NCBI GenBank assembly: GCA_963989385.1
Contig: OZ022502.1
Span: 16,355,001-16,419,000 of the forward strand
Direction of reading: 5' to 3'
From: Ctena decussata
Lineage: Eukaryota > Mollusca > Bivalvia > Lucinida > Lucinidae
DNA length: 64,000 nt
Shown here: one piece after another, positions 1-11,339 of the stretch
Numbering within the stretch: position 1 is the stretch's first letter
Layout: every line of letters starts with the position of its first letter
Notes under the pieces: generated by a model
Database searches by the model: none
What the model saw: the letters and a program-made list of their open reading frames with translations, nothing else
What the model was told of the DNA's origin: nothing
Made by a program: the position numbers and the translations under genes

Positions 1-122
1 AACAATATGCAGATATAGATGACAAGGTTGCAATAATAAGAAATGACATTTACAATCTGATTAAAATCAGAAGTAAAATCAACTTGATTGGTCAGATACA
101 CATCATTTGATTGTGAAAGTTA

Positions 123-220
123 TTTTTGTGGATTTTATCGACGTTTAAATCCCAGCGAATCACTCCCAATTTTTTTCTAGTTCGTGAGGGATTTGCACAT
201 CGATAAAATCCACCAAAAAA
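123..220. repeat. Short imperfect palindrome (hairpin)
   Basis: The left arm TTTTTGTGGATTTTATCGA at the start is the reverse complement of the right arm, which ends in TCGATAAAATCCACCAAAAAA, with a loop of about 55 bases. It could be a degenerate MITE. No target duplication was found. Confidence 0.5.
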
Positions 221-601
221 TCATTACTATACTTTTTGCGTAAATATCAAGACATGTCTGCGGTTTTAAATAGCCAAACTTTGAGGTTTCAATAAATGAA
301 TTTATAAACAGTCATGTATCTGGCGTTCTGATACATACCAGGAAATCGGTAATAAAATTTGGAAAGAGAAAAAAAAAAACAGGTCAGAAATCATAATTCA
401 AAAGGACAAGGAGTCGTTGAGCTAAGCAAGTGTTGTGTTTCGCATAAGTAGTGTTTAAAGAACAAATAAAGCAAAGTAACAGGCGCTGAAATATTGCTTC
501 AGGTTTGCCGTACACTCTAAAACGTAAAACCTAAAATCAGGGCTGTTGGAATAGCAACTCAGAAGAAAATGGTCTAGAGAGGGGTGCCCGGATTCCGGAC
601 A

Positions 602-795
602 GGTCCTTATATAGCGAACGCCAGTCCTTTTTGCGATAAAACTTTACTTGCTAGAAATCATCCAGGTATTGAAGATTATGAAAGGGGTGTATGCAGTGAA
701 GATTAGGAAAAGAGTGTATGCATTTTCCTGAGAACATTTCCAGCAAGTAAAGTTTTATCATAGAAAGAGCGGGTGTTGGTCCGGATATAAGACCA
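602..795. repeat. Foldback element, ~195 bp
   Basis: The two ends are inverted copies. GATAAAACTTTACTTGCT on the left matches AGCAAGTAAAGTTTTATC on the right, and the outer ends GGTCCTTATA and TATAAGACC also pair. The interior holds two near-identical short direct repeats around GAAAAGAGTGTATGCA. It looks like a small non-autonomous DNA element lying upstream of the HEPN-like gene. Confidence 0.6.
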
Positions 796-1272
796 TCACC
801 TCTAATGGATTACCTTCTATATAAATTAAGTCGTGTCTCTCATTCCTGAACCATTTACAAGTTGATGAAAATGTTGGAACATGGGCACAATTTATCCTGC
901 TTTACGTTATCTTCCTGGAAATCCGACGAATGAATCTGTATAAAATAAACGCATTTTGATGGCTCATTATCTATTGCTCTAAAGAGTGAGTCCTTGCATC
1001 TTATTTTTGTTAGTTTTCTGTTCATTGTTTTATTTTAACACGAAAAAGTCCGACAACGTCCATCGAGAGAAAAATAAATCAAGCACCTCAACATTGCATC
1101 ACGTGACATCACATTGCTCTAATGTTTGCAATGTTTACACGTTTTAGATTCACTAGCTGCATTCGGAGCAAACTAAAAAGTCTTTAAGAACCGGTTCATG
1201 CAGAATTGATTTTTTACATTAACATTGTCTACTGTAGATTGAGTCAAGCTACATCGACTTATTCTAGACAAA

Positions 1273-1320
1273 ATGACCCGAGTTCAGCTGGAGCTCAAAG
1301 CGGCCTTGCGCGTGGTTAAC
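1273..1320 (+). other. Candidate first coding exon of the HEPN-like gene
   Basis: An ATG at 1273 opens a short frame (MTRVQLELKAALRVVN) that ends at a consensus donor, AAC then GTAAGT at 1321. It is the right distance upstream of the main exon, which has a good acceptor (pyrimidine tract, then CAG at 1722-1724). The phases do not fit: this exon ends in phase 0, while the main frame needs two leftover bases. A missed micro-exon, another start, or a disabling indel is therefore possible. Confidence 0.3.
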
Positions 1321-1724
1321 GTAAGTGGAATATTGTCATAGGAAGAATGAATTGTTTAAGTAGCGATGTTTTCTCCACATTTCTCTAATCATAAAATTAT
1401 ATCCCTCTTCTACATATTTGGTCCCTCTTCTTCATATCTAGTTCCTCTTCTTCATAGCTGGCTCCTCTTCTTAAAAGCTACACAGGGTTAAAGGGTCCCT
1501 TATATCAATAAAACATATGCGCCATCGATTTTAAAGATACTCTTATAAACAGGAGAAATAATTCAAGAAAATTTATTTCCGTTTACTTTTCCGGACGACG
1601 CAGCCCTTCAAAAATTCTGATAACATGAAGAGAAGCTCAAATAAATGGGATACAATTTTTTCTTGGTAAAAATTACATCCCCTTGAGCTGTTCCCATTTA
1701 TCTGACGACATTCTTTCTTCTCAG

Positions 1725-2359
1725 CTGGTGTGACACCTGTAACGCCTGGAAAGAGGAACTTGAACAAGTGCTTACAAATAAAACAAGAAACTGGAGAAAA
1801 GAGAAACCCTGGAAGTGGAGAGACGATCCGAAAGCTGTTGCGCATGTATTTGTACAACCAGGCTGGGATACTGTTGATTTTGGCGATCTATCAACCCTAG
1901 CCTCTTTATGGAGAAACTGTTCAAAGTTGAATACAATGACAGAATTGGCAGGAAAGATCGATGGGCTCAGTAAGATAAGAAATGACATAGCGCACAATTC
2001 AAAACTGGCAGTTACAGACAAACAGGTGAAAGACTACTTAAAGGTATTTGAAAATTTTTACAATGAAGAAGCCTTGAAAGACGTGATTGACATGCCGGTA
2101 AACTTGCTACGACAGAAAGTATATGAACAACTGTCTCAAAATATTACGGATGACGAAATCAAACGCATGAAATCTGATTTCCTCCTACTCAAGATGCACC
2201 TTGAGCAAGACAGAGAGGCTTTACATTACAATATTTTCCTGATTTTAAAGATTCTCCTTCTTGGAATGTTATTACTGTCGTGTGCTGTTGTGTCAGTTAT
2301 GTGGGTGATTTCTCAGCCTGACACTGACACTGCCAGCTGCTCATCACCTTCATCAGATC
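1725..2359 (+). CDS. HEPN-like domain membrane protein (main exon)
   Basis: This exon of about 211 codons is bounded by a good acceptor (TTCTTTCTTCTCAG) and a consensus donor (GTAAGT at 2360). The frame begins WCDTCNAWKEEL. Its first ~115 residues look like the HEPN-like domains that are multiplied in bivalve immune-type proteins. The motif RNDIAH fits the Rx4-6H signature of HEPN folds, where R and H are catalytic in ribonuclease members. A helical, probably coiled stretch follows (about residues 115-165). Next comes one hydrophobic membrane segment (IFLILKILLLGMLLLSCAVV) and then a short Ser/Thr/Asp tail. The orientation suggests a cytosolic HEPN domain on a membrane anchor. No partner domain (RING, Death, NACHT) is visible. 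Family membership is by motif only, and its function is not known. Confidence 0.6.
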
Positions 2360-2484
2360 GTAAGTAATTGTTTCAAGATAACAAACGGAATTAAAAAAAA
2401 CTTTCTAATGGATTATTAAGCGCTACAGAGTATAGAATAGTGTATGATACATGTATGTATGTCATGTAACTGACATCATTCACC

Positions 2485-2719
2485 CCTGGTTAACTATGTA
2501 GATACAAGGGTTGTTTCGAAATTATAAAGAGCTGTTACGAAACGAAAAAGTCATAATTACCAAACGACCTGATGACCGTTTAGTAACTATGACTTTCATT
2601 TCGTAACAACCCTTTTTCTTATGGCCTGATGATCAGGTCGTTTGGTAACTATGACTCTTTCTAGTTTCGTAACAGCTCTTTTTCGTTTCGTAGCATCCTT
2701 GAAAATATAGTTAACCAGG
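2485..2719. mobile_element. MITE with ~90-bp inverted arms
   Basis: The element starts CCTGGTTAACTAT and ends ATAGTTAACCAGG. Inside, GAGCTGTTACGAAAC and ACCAAACGACCTGATGA recur on the opposite strand near the other end. The arms are nearly continuous, so the RNA or single strand would fold into one long hairpin. No coding capacity. Confidence 0.7.
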
Positions 2720-3070
2720 CGCGTCATTTCCAGGCTTTTAATCCAATTGCTTTTGACAACACTGCTTTGATTCTTAGTTGCAAATGGATATCATGTCTCG
2801 GACTCTGTGGTAGTCCTATGGTCCGACCTAAGCGTTTATTAATGGACCGGTGCCTTACACCGGACCGACCATGGCTCAACTTGTGGCTTTCTTTAGCTCT
2901 GGCTTTCAATGTCTGCACTTTTGGTTCTCAATCCTCATATTTTTCATCACAGTAATTTTACTGGATTTGGGTGTTTTAAGTTGTCAATGTTTGACTGGCT
3001 GAGCTATAGGAAACCTCCATGTAATACATTAGCTAGTTGTCATGTTTTTCGATTTGATGAATACATATAC

Positions 3071-3599
3071 TACACTGAACAAAATTTCTAATTGGTCACT
3101 TTTTGCCATAGAATAAAGCCTTAAGCAGATTAAGATTAGCCTGACTACCAACTAGGACGAACAAATGTACAGATATTCTTGTATTTTACAAGCAGCACAA
3201 GCGCTTATGGATTTGCAAAATGATTTACATCAATTCGAGGTGTCAAACATTGAAAGGGAGGTAATTTGATAACGTCAATATTAAAATTAATACAGGTGAA
3301 AAATGCATGAAGACTAAAAACATACCCCATGTTTTTATGATGAAAAACTTTATTTACTTCTAAAATATCATGTTTGTGTGGAAGTTTGATGCAGCCTGGA
3401 TGTGTTTTCAAAGCATTCTATGGTTTACATAGAAGGGGTCATAACTCTAATACTACAATAAAGTTTTGATTACAACATTAACTTTCAATAAGTAGATAAC
3501 AGCCCAAAATTTTGATTTTAATTATATTCAAAAATACAATTTAAAAATCATATTTCTGCATATTAGAAAACTGACCAATTAGAAATTTTGCTGAGTGTA
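3071..3599. mobile_element. Tc1/mariner-like non-autonomous element, ~530 bp
   Basis: The terminal inverted repeats are about 28 bp with two mismatches: left TACACTGAACAAAATTTCTA, right the complement of TAGAAATTTTGCTGAGTGTA. Both outer ends lie at a TA dinucleotide, as expected for a TA target duplication of Tc1/mariner elements. The interior is AT-rich and non-coding. The superfamily call rests on termini and TA only. Confidence 0.6.
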
Positions 3600-4288
3600 T
3601 ACAACCAGCGTTTTTATGTATTCTGAACAATATCAGAGCCTAAGGTAAAGATTTAATTAAGGTGCTTCTAAATGTCAATATGAATTGGAGGCTAAAATAT
3701 ACGGATGCTTTGTATTTTGAGGTGTAACAAGAATATGCGCTCTTGTTCGAATTACAGAAATTATCAAAAGATATGCATACATGTATTATAGTTGATATTT
3801 TTGTTGTTGAATGAAAAATAAATATTTATTCAATTATATACTACCTTGAACTTGGCCAAATTTTGGAAGCGCAGAACTCTATTTTCCTTCATCAGATTTT
3901 GCACCAATAATTAGCATAATCCATAACTAATGCTGCCGCAATGTACTGTTTCAATAAAAGGTCATTAAAAACTAACGTTCATGGTTTAAAGAACCCCACC
4001 CAACTTGTATATACAACGCACGGTGACAGTAAGGTGTACAGTTTGTTTACATATGCAGATGCTCATCAACCAAGCTTGCCCAGCTATATTTGAATGCAGC
4101 TGAAATTTATCATTTCTTTTTCGAGTCCAAGCCGAGCATTTTAGAGTCTGTCCAATTAGAGTCTATCCAATGACTCAATAAAATGTTTAATGCGTTCTGA
4201 AATTCATGGTGGGTCTCTAATAATGCATTTAAAACTGTCTGAAATTAATAAAAACGTGATTCGTCTATAATTTACAAAAGTTTCTCTC

Positions 4289-5144
4289 AAGGTGGTGATT
4301 TATGGTAAATGTAAAAATCTGCATAAAACCATAAAAAAGTAACGTATCTCCATGAAAGTTAGCAGACTTCTTATTTTTGTTGTTCTTTACAGTTTAGAAT
4401 ATAAAATAGACGTACATGCTGCTTAAAAAAGTGTTTTTATAAGGAAAAATCAAAGGGTAATTTTCTGCAAATAAATCTGTAAAATAATATCGTTATTGAA
4501 AATTTACATAGTGCTGAAGGTGCATTATTGCATAATGAAGAGCGTCCTAGCAATTATTTATTCCAACTCTTTCTCAAATTGTAATGTAGACCAGATGAAA
4601 ACGGTAGCTTTTTCTCAAATGTTCAACCATGTACAAAGTAAATGTACACTGGACGCATTTATTAAATACAGGGTAGGCAAGCATACCTGTGTTAACACCT
4701 ACAATATAAATAATACATTACTGACATAATCAGATGAAATTGTTCAACCTTGTTAAAATAGTCTTACCTGTCTCACCTGTGTGTTTTGACAAAAGAATTT
4801 GGACACAGACTGCATCTTTTTTCATCTGCTAAGCCTGATAATGTGTGAAAGAGTTTGAAAAAATAGTTGCTAGGACGCTCTCCATTATGCAACAAGGTAC
4901 TCTAAGTACTAATTATATTTTCAATAATGATATAATTTTTTCAGATATATTCGCAGAAAATTACCCTTTTATCTTCTCTTATAAAAACACTTTTTAACAT
5001 TAAGAAATGCTGCATTTTGGGATTCCAAATTATGAGAAACAACATAAAGAAGGCATCTGCTAAGTTTTGGAAAGATCAGTGTTATTTTGAGTATTTTATG
5101 CAGATTTTTGTCTTTGTACCAAATCAGTGATTATCACCACCTTA
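4289..5144. mobile_element. Foldback element with ~270-bp arms
   Basis: The left arm starts AAGGTGGTGAT, and the right arm ends ATCACCACCTT. Further matched blocks lie inward: AATCTGCATAAAA against TTTTATGCAGATT, GTTTTTATAAG against CTTATAAAAAC, AGGGTAATTTTCTGC against GCAGAAAATTACCCT, and GAGCGTCCTAGCAA against TTGCTAGGACGCTC. About 300 bp between the arms is unpaired. No transposase is encoded. The short ORF inside (4496-4729) is part of the arm. Confidence 0.7.
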
Positions 5145-5239
5145 ATTATGTTTTGTATTTGTAAGCTTCCTAGCATTTTGGTCATAATTTTAGTGGTCAC
5201 AAAAATCGACGAAGAAATTACCTCGTTAATTTGAAATAT

Positions 5240-5345
5240 ACCCTATTTATCCTATTTAACGCCCTGGGGGCGTCGCATTTTACGAGGGGGGGGGGCGTTA
5301 TTTAGAGCATGAAGTGCAGTAAACCGGCAATTGTCAAAATACCTC
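5240..5345. repeat. Dispersed repeat containing GGGGCGTT motifs (copy 1)
   Basis: Contains CGCCCTGGGGGCGT, GGGGGCGTTATTTAGA and ACCTCTAATAAACA. The same blocks occur in reverse orientation at 63455-63560, 58 kb away. It is probably one end of a mobile element. A G-run interrupts it. Confidence 0.55.
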
Positions 5346-5408
5346 TAATAAACAGTATTATGGTAAATGGGTATACATTCAGAGTAAATAACTCTACTAT
5401 TTTTGCCT

Positions 5409-5482
5409 CCCTTCTCAGTAAGGATCAACTCTTACAGGAAAGAATTTGCGCCTAGAAATTCTTTCCTTTAAGAGTAGATCCC
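5409..5482. repeat. Dispersed GAATTTGCTCC hairpin repeat (copy 1)
   Basis: A palindrome of the form GGAAAGAATTTGC...GCAAATTCTTTCC, flanked by CTTCTCAG on one side and AAGAGTxGACCCC on the other. This copy has a mutated centre. The same ~80-bp hairpin recurs at 12875, 14920, 24830, 50157 and 63325. Confidence 0.6.
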
Positions 5483-5932
5483 ACGTCAAACAGCTACTTT
5501 ATCCAGAGAAGCAAACAGGAATTCACACAAGTTTATATATAACATTACTTTCGGAATAGAGGCAGGTGACGTTAATTAGAGCCGCCATGGGCGTTTATTA
5601 GAATTAATGCGGTTTCACTAAATTATGAAAATGTTTCATGTTTAATCACATCAGTCACAGCAGTGGCGGATCCAGAGGGGGTTCGTGGGGGGGAGGGGGG
5701 GGCGGGTCAAACGAACTCCCTTCTCAGCCCAGATTATCTTATTTTCATGGGGAATTTCAGGAAAAATTGGTCAAACGGCATAAATCGACCCCCCCCCCCT
5801 CCCCTTCAGCTTATTTGAGCCCCCTATCCAAAATTCCTGGAGTCGCCCCTGTACAGTAACTTCAGAATTCGTCAGTACGTTCCAGTGCCTTCTGACAACT
5901 GTTATCTAACTATATGCCATTTTTTTTTTCAG

Positions 5933-5949
5933 ACTGTCCATCACAGTAA
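5933..5949 (+). other. Possible terminal coding exon of the HEPN-like gene
   Basis: A strong acceptor (ten T, then CAG ending at 5932) is followed by ACTGTCCATCACAGTAA. Joined to the single leftover base of the main exon this reads H-C-P-S-Q-stop in phase. The in-phase stop is suggestive, but a 17-base exon after a 3.6-kb intron could be chance. Confidence 0.22.
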
Positions 5950-6280
5950 TATGCCATTCCTTTCACACCCGAGTTACAGCTTGAGGGATACTTAACTAAA
6001 CACAAACATTTGGTCGGAACAGAATCCTGTTTTTACTACTAGAATCCGATACAGTTGTGCACCGTGTTAATTCATTACCCTCACATATAAAGTTGGATCG
6101 TCATAATTTCTGGTTTGGACGGACACACGGCGTAAAGTGTGTGCGGCTATGGTTACGTACCGCTGAGTCACTTGGGGAACGTCGTAGGAATTTTCGAACT
6201 GAACTGAACATAATTTCTGGATGAAGTCTTGTGTGTCCGGCTGAGTGCAAGGGTAAGGCCGAAAATAATAATAACTGGTC

Positions 6281-6312
6281 AGTGTGTGTGTGTGTTTTTT
6301 TTTTTTTTTTTT
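6281..6312 (+). repeat. (TG)n followed by a T-run
   Basis: A simple-sequence tract of GTGTGTGTGTGTG running into about 17 T residues. Confidence 0.9.
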
Positions 6313-6335
6313 GCTTCTCTGATGTGTTCCTTACT

Positions 6336-6573
6336 TGAGCCGCAACACGAGAAAGCCAACAATGTGGTTGTGCACCCAGCGCAGACTCAGATCAGCCTGG
6401 GCATCCGCCCAGTCTGATCAGAGTCTTCGCTGTCCGCATGAAGGTAGCTCAGACCCTTAGCTACACTTTGAGCACTTAACAAAGAGTCTGATCAAATGGG
6501 GCAGATGCCCAGGCTAATCTGAGTTTGTGCTGGGCGCCCAACCACATTGTTGGTTTTCTCGTGTCGCGGCTCA
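6336..6573. mobile_element. 238-bp palindromic element (family P, copy 1)
   Basis: Begins TGAGCCGCAACACGAG and ends CTCGTGTCGCGGCTCA. Inner matched blocks are AACAATGTGGTTGTG with CACAACCACATTG, and CAGATCAGCCTGGGCATC with GATGCCCAGGCTAATCTG. The whole unit folds on itself around a ~60-bp centre. Further copies start at 9863, 13944, 14604, 18551, 29935 (deleted) and 61910. It is non-coding; a MITE or foldback element. Confidence 0.85.
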
Positions 6574-6644
6574 TTCTTTAAGAGGATCTTCCTCCAGAAT
6601 GTACTGTTACTGATTGCTCAGGTGCATTAGCAGCGCCTCTGTAT

Positions 6645-6735
6645 TTGGCCCACTTCGAATCGAACTAGAGTGCCTACCATAGTAGGATTCTTGGGCAAGC
6701 GCACTCGCATTACCAATTGAACGCCAAAAGTTGCT
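6645..6735 (-). repeat. tRNA-like SINE remnant
   Basis: On the minus strand the segment contains an A-box-like stretch (TTCAATTGGTAATGCGAG) and a B-box-like stretch (AGTTCGATTCGAA), spaced as in a tRNA gene. The cloverleaf is too degraded for a functional tRNA. Confidence 0.4.
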
Positions 6736-7029
6736 ATAACAGTAGATTGTCATGGAATCGGAAATAAAAACTATGCTTTTCATTGCCTTTTCTTTGCATG
6801 TAGTCTGTAGAAACGATAATTTATAGATTAAACTAGAACTGTCGGAGAATCTGACTATACCCCCGCTTAACTGCTTTAATCAAATGGTGTTATTTTCATT
6901 ACATAAAGTATAGAAAGAGAGAAAACTCATTGTCATCATGTATACCAAATATCAATAAATCCCCTTCTATGTAATACGGAATAAAATGATTCCACATATA
7001 CAGATAGAAAAATTAATAAATACAATGTA

Positions 7030-9402
7030 AGAAGTCTTTAACAATGTGTATACCAAATATGAAGATTCAAACTCTAGGGGATGCTGTGGAATTTGTTATG
7101 AAAAATTGCATTATTCAAAGTAAGGAGAGAAAGAAATATTGGAAAAATATTGGGAAGAACAAGCAGGAGAAGGCTGGTTCTCGATCCAAAAATACAACAG
7201 TTATCATCAACCTGCCAAGTCTAACTTGCAATGGCTGCTTAGAAACCTTTGACAAAAAAGTCATTATTTAAAGTATGGAGAGAAAGAAAACTGGACAAAT
7301 ACAGGAAAGAATATGCCAGATACAGCTGATTTGCAATCCCACAATAAAACTAGAACTGTCGGAGAATCCGACTATACCCCCGCTTAAGTGCTTTAATCAA
7401 GTGCTTTAATCAAATAGTGTTATTTTCGTTACATTAGGTATAGTGAGAGAGAACTTATTGTCAACATGTATACCGAATATCAATAAATCCCTTTCTATGT
7501 ATACGTAATGTGGAATAAAATGATTTCACAAAGACAATCTGTTTACCAAATATGAACATTCTACCATGAAAGGTTACTGTGAAATCTTTTACAAAAATTG
7601 CATGATTCAATGTAAAGAGAGAAAGAAAATAAAACAAATAAATGGAAGAATATGCCAGATACAACTGGGTTGAATCCCACTATACAATAAGTTGTTTACA
7701 ATCTGTACACCAAATATGAACATTCTACCTTGAAGAGTTGCTGTGAAATCTTTTACAAAAAATTGCATTACCAGGTATTCAATGTAAAGAGAGAAAGAAA
7801 ATCAGACAAATAAAGGGATGCATATGCGGGAGATGGCTGGTTCTCAATCCCAAAAAACAATAAGTTGTCATTAACCTGCATACCAAATACGACTACTCTA
7901 GCTTGCATGGTTGCACAAAAATCTTTGACGAAAAACTGCATTATTCAAAGTATGGAAAGAAAGGAAATTGGACAAATACAGGGAAGAATAAGCAGGAGAA
8001 GTCTGGTTTGCAATCCCACGATACAACGCATCGTTATCAACCTGCAAACCAAATATGACTACTCTACCTTACACAGTTGTGGAGAAATCTTTGACGAAAA
8101 CTTTCATTATTCAAAGTATGGAAAGTAAGAAAATTGGACAAATACACGAAAAAATAAGCTGGAGGACGCTGGTTTGCAATCCCACTATACAACACACCGT
8201 CATCAACATGTATGCCAAATATGACCACTCTAGCTTGAATGGTTGCTGAGAAATCTTTGACAAAAAATTTCATTATTCGAAGTATGGAAATAAAGAAGAA
8301 TGGACAAATAAAGGGAAGAATAAGCAGGAGAAGGCTGGTTCTCAATCCCACGATACAATACATCATCATCAACCTGTATGCCAAATATGACCATTCTAGC
8401 TTGTATGGTTGTGGAGAAATCTTTGACGAAAACTTTCATTATTCAAAGTATGGAAAGTAAGAAAATTGGACAAATACACGGAAGAATAAGCAGGAGGAGG
8501 CTGGTTTGCAATCCCACGGTACAACACACCGTCATCAACCTGTATGCCAAATATGACCATTTTAGCTTGAACGATTGTTGAGAAATCTTTGACAATAAAA
8601 ATTTCATTATTCGAAGTATGGAAATAAAGAAAAATGGACAAATAAAGGGAAGAATAAGCAGGAGAAGGCTGGCTCTCAATCCCACGATACAACACATCGT
8701 CATCAACCTGTATGCCAAATATGACCATTTTAGCTTGTATGGTTGTGGAGCAATCTTTGACGAAAAATTTGATTAAAAGGGGACGGACGGACGGAGGGAC
8801 GGACGGAAGGACGGACAGACGGAGGGACGGAAGGACGGACGGACGGACAGATGTAAACCAGTATACCCCCCACTTTTTCAAAGCGGGGGTATAATAAGTC
8901 ATTATCAATCTGTATACCAAATATGAACATTTTACCTTGACGGGTTACTGTGAAATCTTTAACGAAAAATTGCATTATTCAGTGTAAAGAGAAAGAAGAT
9001 ATCTTTGACGAAAAATCTCATTATTCAAAGCATGGAGAGAAAGAAAAACTGAACAAATATCAGGAAGAATAAGCAGGAGAAGTCTGGCTGTCAATCCCAC
9101 GATACACTAACCTGTCACCAACTTGTATACCAAATATGACCAATTAAGCTTGCACGGTTGTGGAGATATCTTTGACGAAAAATTTTATCAAAAAGGGTTA
9201 CGGAAGGACGGAAGGACAGACGGACAGCTGGACGGACGGACAGATGTAAACCAATATACCCCCACTTTTTCAAAGCTGGGGTAAAATTTTATCAAAAAGG
9301 GTTACGGAATTACGGAAGGACGGAAGGACAGACGGACAGCCGGACGGAAGGACGGACAGATGTAAACCAATATACCCCCACTTTTTCAAAGCGGGGGTAT
9401 AA
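7030..9402. repeat. Tandem array of a ~166-bp unit with C/G-hairpin ends
   Basis: The landmark CCAAATATGACCATTCTAGC (with variants) recurs near 7051, 7547, 7710, 7886, 8050, 8216, 8384, 8548, 8717, 8910 and 9130. In the well-kept core the spacing is 164-169 bp. Each unit also contains ATTCAAAGTATGGAAA, GGACAAATACA and TCCCACGATACAACA. The boundary sequence GACTATACCCCCGCTTAA occurs at about 6852 and 7368. The right side ends in (GGAC)n tracts and the hairpin TATACCCCC...GCGGGGGTATA. Many short ORFs cross it on both strands; they follow the repeat and are not genes. Confidence 0.8.
9180..9402. repeat. ~105-bp tandem duplication of the array's right end
   Basis: The block from AATTTTATCAAAAAGGGTTA through (GGAC)n to ACTTTTTCAAAGCxGGGGTA is present twice back to back (about 9178-9283 and 9284-9402), with an extra TTACGGAA in the second. 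A third related end lies at 8765-8893. The repeated ends suggest that the hairpin terminus is the mobile or recombining part. Confidence 0.7.
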
Positions 9403-9862
9403 TGATAATATATGCCCTAAAATAATTTTATGAACAAAAATAAACAACTCAGTAAACCGAATACTTGTTGTATACCCACAAATCGCGAGGGTCTTCAACG
9501 GCCGCCATTTTGCTACTAGAGTAACGGCGGTCCAGACCTCGGTTGATCTTTGGTGAGTTCATGACGTCATTTTAGTAGCTACCCTCGCACTTCAGTTGGA
9601 ACTTTAGTAAATATAGTAGCTACTATAGTTCGATTCAAAATGGGCCTTCGTCGTCTGTGCATCTGTGATTGTATGCTTCCGCCATTCATGCCTTCTCCTG
9701 CCTGAGATAGAAGCATACTTTTCCTTGATTCCTTCATGCTATTTTTGTATTCTCAGAAGTTTTAGTTGCCTGAGTTTCTTGAGAATACACGAAGGGTAAT
9801 GATCAGGAACTAACACAATTAGATCCCATATCAAGCCTTAAATACCAAAACGGAAAAACCTA
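9403..9862. other. Intergenic, no gene seen
   Basis: I see no exon, clear repeat or RNA gene in this stretch. It includes a moderately GC-rich patch around 9485-9560. Confidence 0.5.
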
Positions 9863-10104
9863 TATGAGCCGCGACACAACAAAACCAATAAAATGGCATG
9901 TGCGCCCAGCCAGCCCTCAGATCAGCCTGGGCATCCACCCAGTCTGATCAGAGGCTTCACTGTCCGCATTGACCTAGTTTAGACCCTTAGCTATCCTTTA
10001 AGCACACAGCAAAGATTTAGTAGACTGGGTGGATGCCTAGGCTGATCTGAGTATGCGTTGGGCGCACATGCCACTTTGTTGATTTTGTCATGTCATGGCT
10101 CATA
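9863..10104. mobile_element. 238-bp palindromic element (family P, copy 2)
   Basis: Starts TATGAGCCGCGACACAAC and ends GTCATGTCATGGCTCATA. It carries the same inner CAGATCAGCCTGGGCATC and GATGCCTAGGCTGATCTG pair as copy 1, but is more diverged. Confidence 0.8.
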
Positions 10105-10329
10105 TACATGCACTGACAACAGTTCGCAAAAGACACACACGATAAATTGAATGAACAGCTCTTTCCTAAACAGGTGGTCATTCAGCTATCCCAAATGAAA
10201 ACAACAGTACCATCTTTTTACCTGTTTTCTATTTTAAATTACAAAACAAACTTTTGGTGATACTGCTGAACTTTGGGTAGTACTGAGTCATTATCCCAAG
10301 TAATTATGTTCATACATCAAATAGTCTTG

Positions 10330-10745
10330 TAGATATAAGACAAAAGCATCGGACCATAAGTACAGCTCACTGCCCGATATACATCGTTGCTTTCAGTAGA
10401 TCTTCCGTAGAAGTATCTATGGAGTAAGTTTGAAGATACTAGCCCTTGCCGTTACTTAGAAACTGAGCTAAATGCAACAGTTATTTTTTTCTATGTTCGA
10501 ACAACAATGAAATATAGGTCATGGCATGATATGCATCTATGTTTTCAGTAGATCTTCCCCAGCTGTACCTATGGAGCAAATTTAAGGGCTTTTGCCCTTG
10601 CAGTAACTTGCAAACTGAGCTTAACGCAACAGGTGAGTATTTTTATATATGTTCAATTAACCGTGAAATATGGGCTACGTCCTGATATGCATCGCTGCCT
10701 TCAGTAGATTTTATAGAGATATATCTATGGAGCAAATTTTCTTTC
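10330..10745. repeat. Tandem repeat, ~152-156-bp unit, ~2.6 copies
   Basis: The sequence TTTCAGTAGATCTTCC recurs near 10392, 10544 and 10700. Each is followed by ATCTATGGAGxAAxTTT, then (in the first two) CCTTGCxGTxACTTxxAAACTGAGCT. The units are 75-85% similar by eye. No coding frame survives across units. Confidence 0.7.
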
Positions 10746-11319
10746 TGCTCAAATTTTCTTTTCTTGATCCCTCGTGAGGAAATCTAAACAAAAGCAGAAC
10801 AATAAATGGGGTCCCATGCATGTACATTGTATTTTTGCCATTTATTTAAGTTTATGATACAGAGAGTAGGTCATTTTAGCTTCCAACTAAAATGACCCAA
10901 ATCATTTGTCAAAACCTTTTATATGAAATGCAGTGATGTTTCATTTGTTTAAAGCCGGCTAATCAGCACTGGGTAGTTCTTAGTTCCAGTATGCAATGAT
11001 TTATTCTGACAATCATCAATGGTTTTTTAGACAGTTTATGTCTGGTAAGTGTGACAAAGCAGTAAGGTAAGTTAGCATACTTATTTTCAATATTTTTGTC
11101 AAGTTATCACGACTTTGTCTTGTTGACCTAAAAAGTGTTAATATGATGACTGAAATTCTACTTTTCTGAAATACAATTACTCCAAGTTTATTGGGTGATG
11201 AAGCTAGTGGTTACTGCTAAAATTCTTAAGTGCTTCCTGCTTCACAGAATTTTAGCTCCTCCTACCAGCTCTATCAGCCAATGAACATCAAAATGAAAAA
11301 AAGATATTTGTTTTTAAAA

Positions 11320-11339
11320 CCCTAACCCTAACCCTAACC
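11320..11339 (+). repeat. Interstitial telomere-type repeat (CCCTAA)3
   Basis: CCCTAACCCTAACCCTAACC is three and a third copies of the common animal telomere hexamer, lying directly next to the dispersed repeat at 11340. It is too short to be a functional telomere. Confidence 0.85.

Noticed and set aside
8055..8920. Several overlapping ORFs of 60-174 codons on both strands
   Set aside because: They follow the 166-bp tandem unit and its (GGAC)n end; similar peptides repeat with the unit. No domain.
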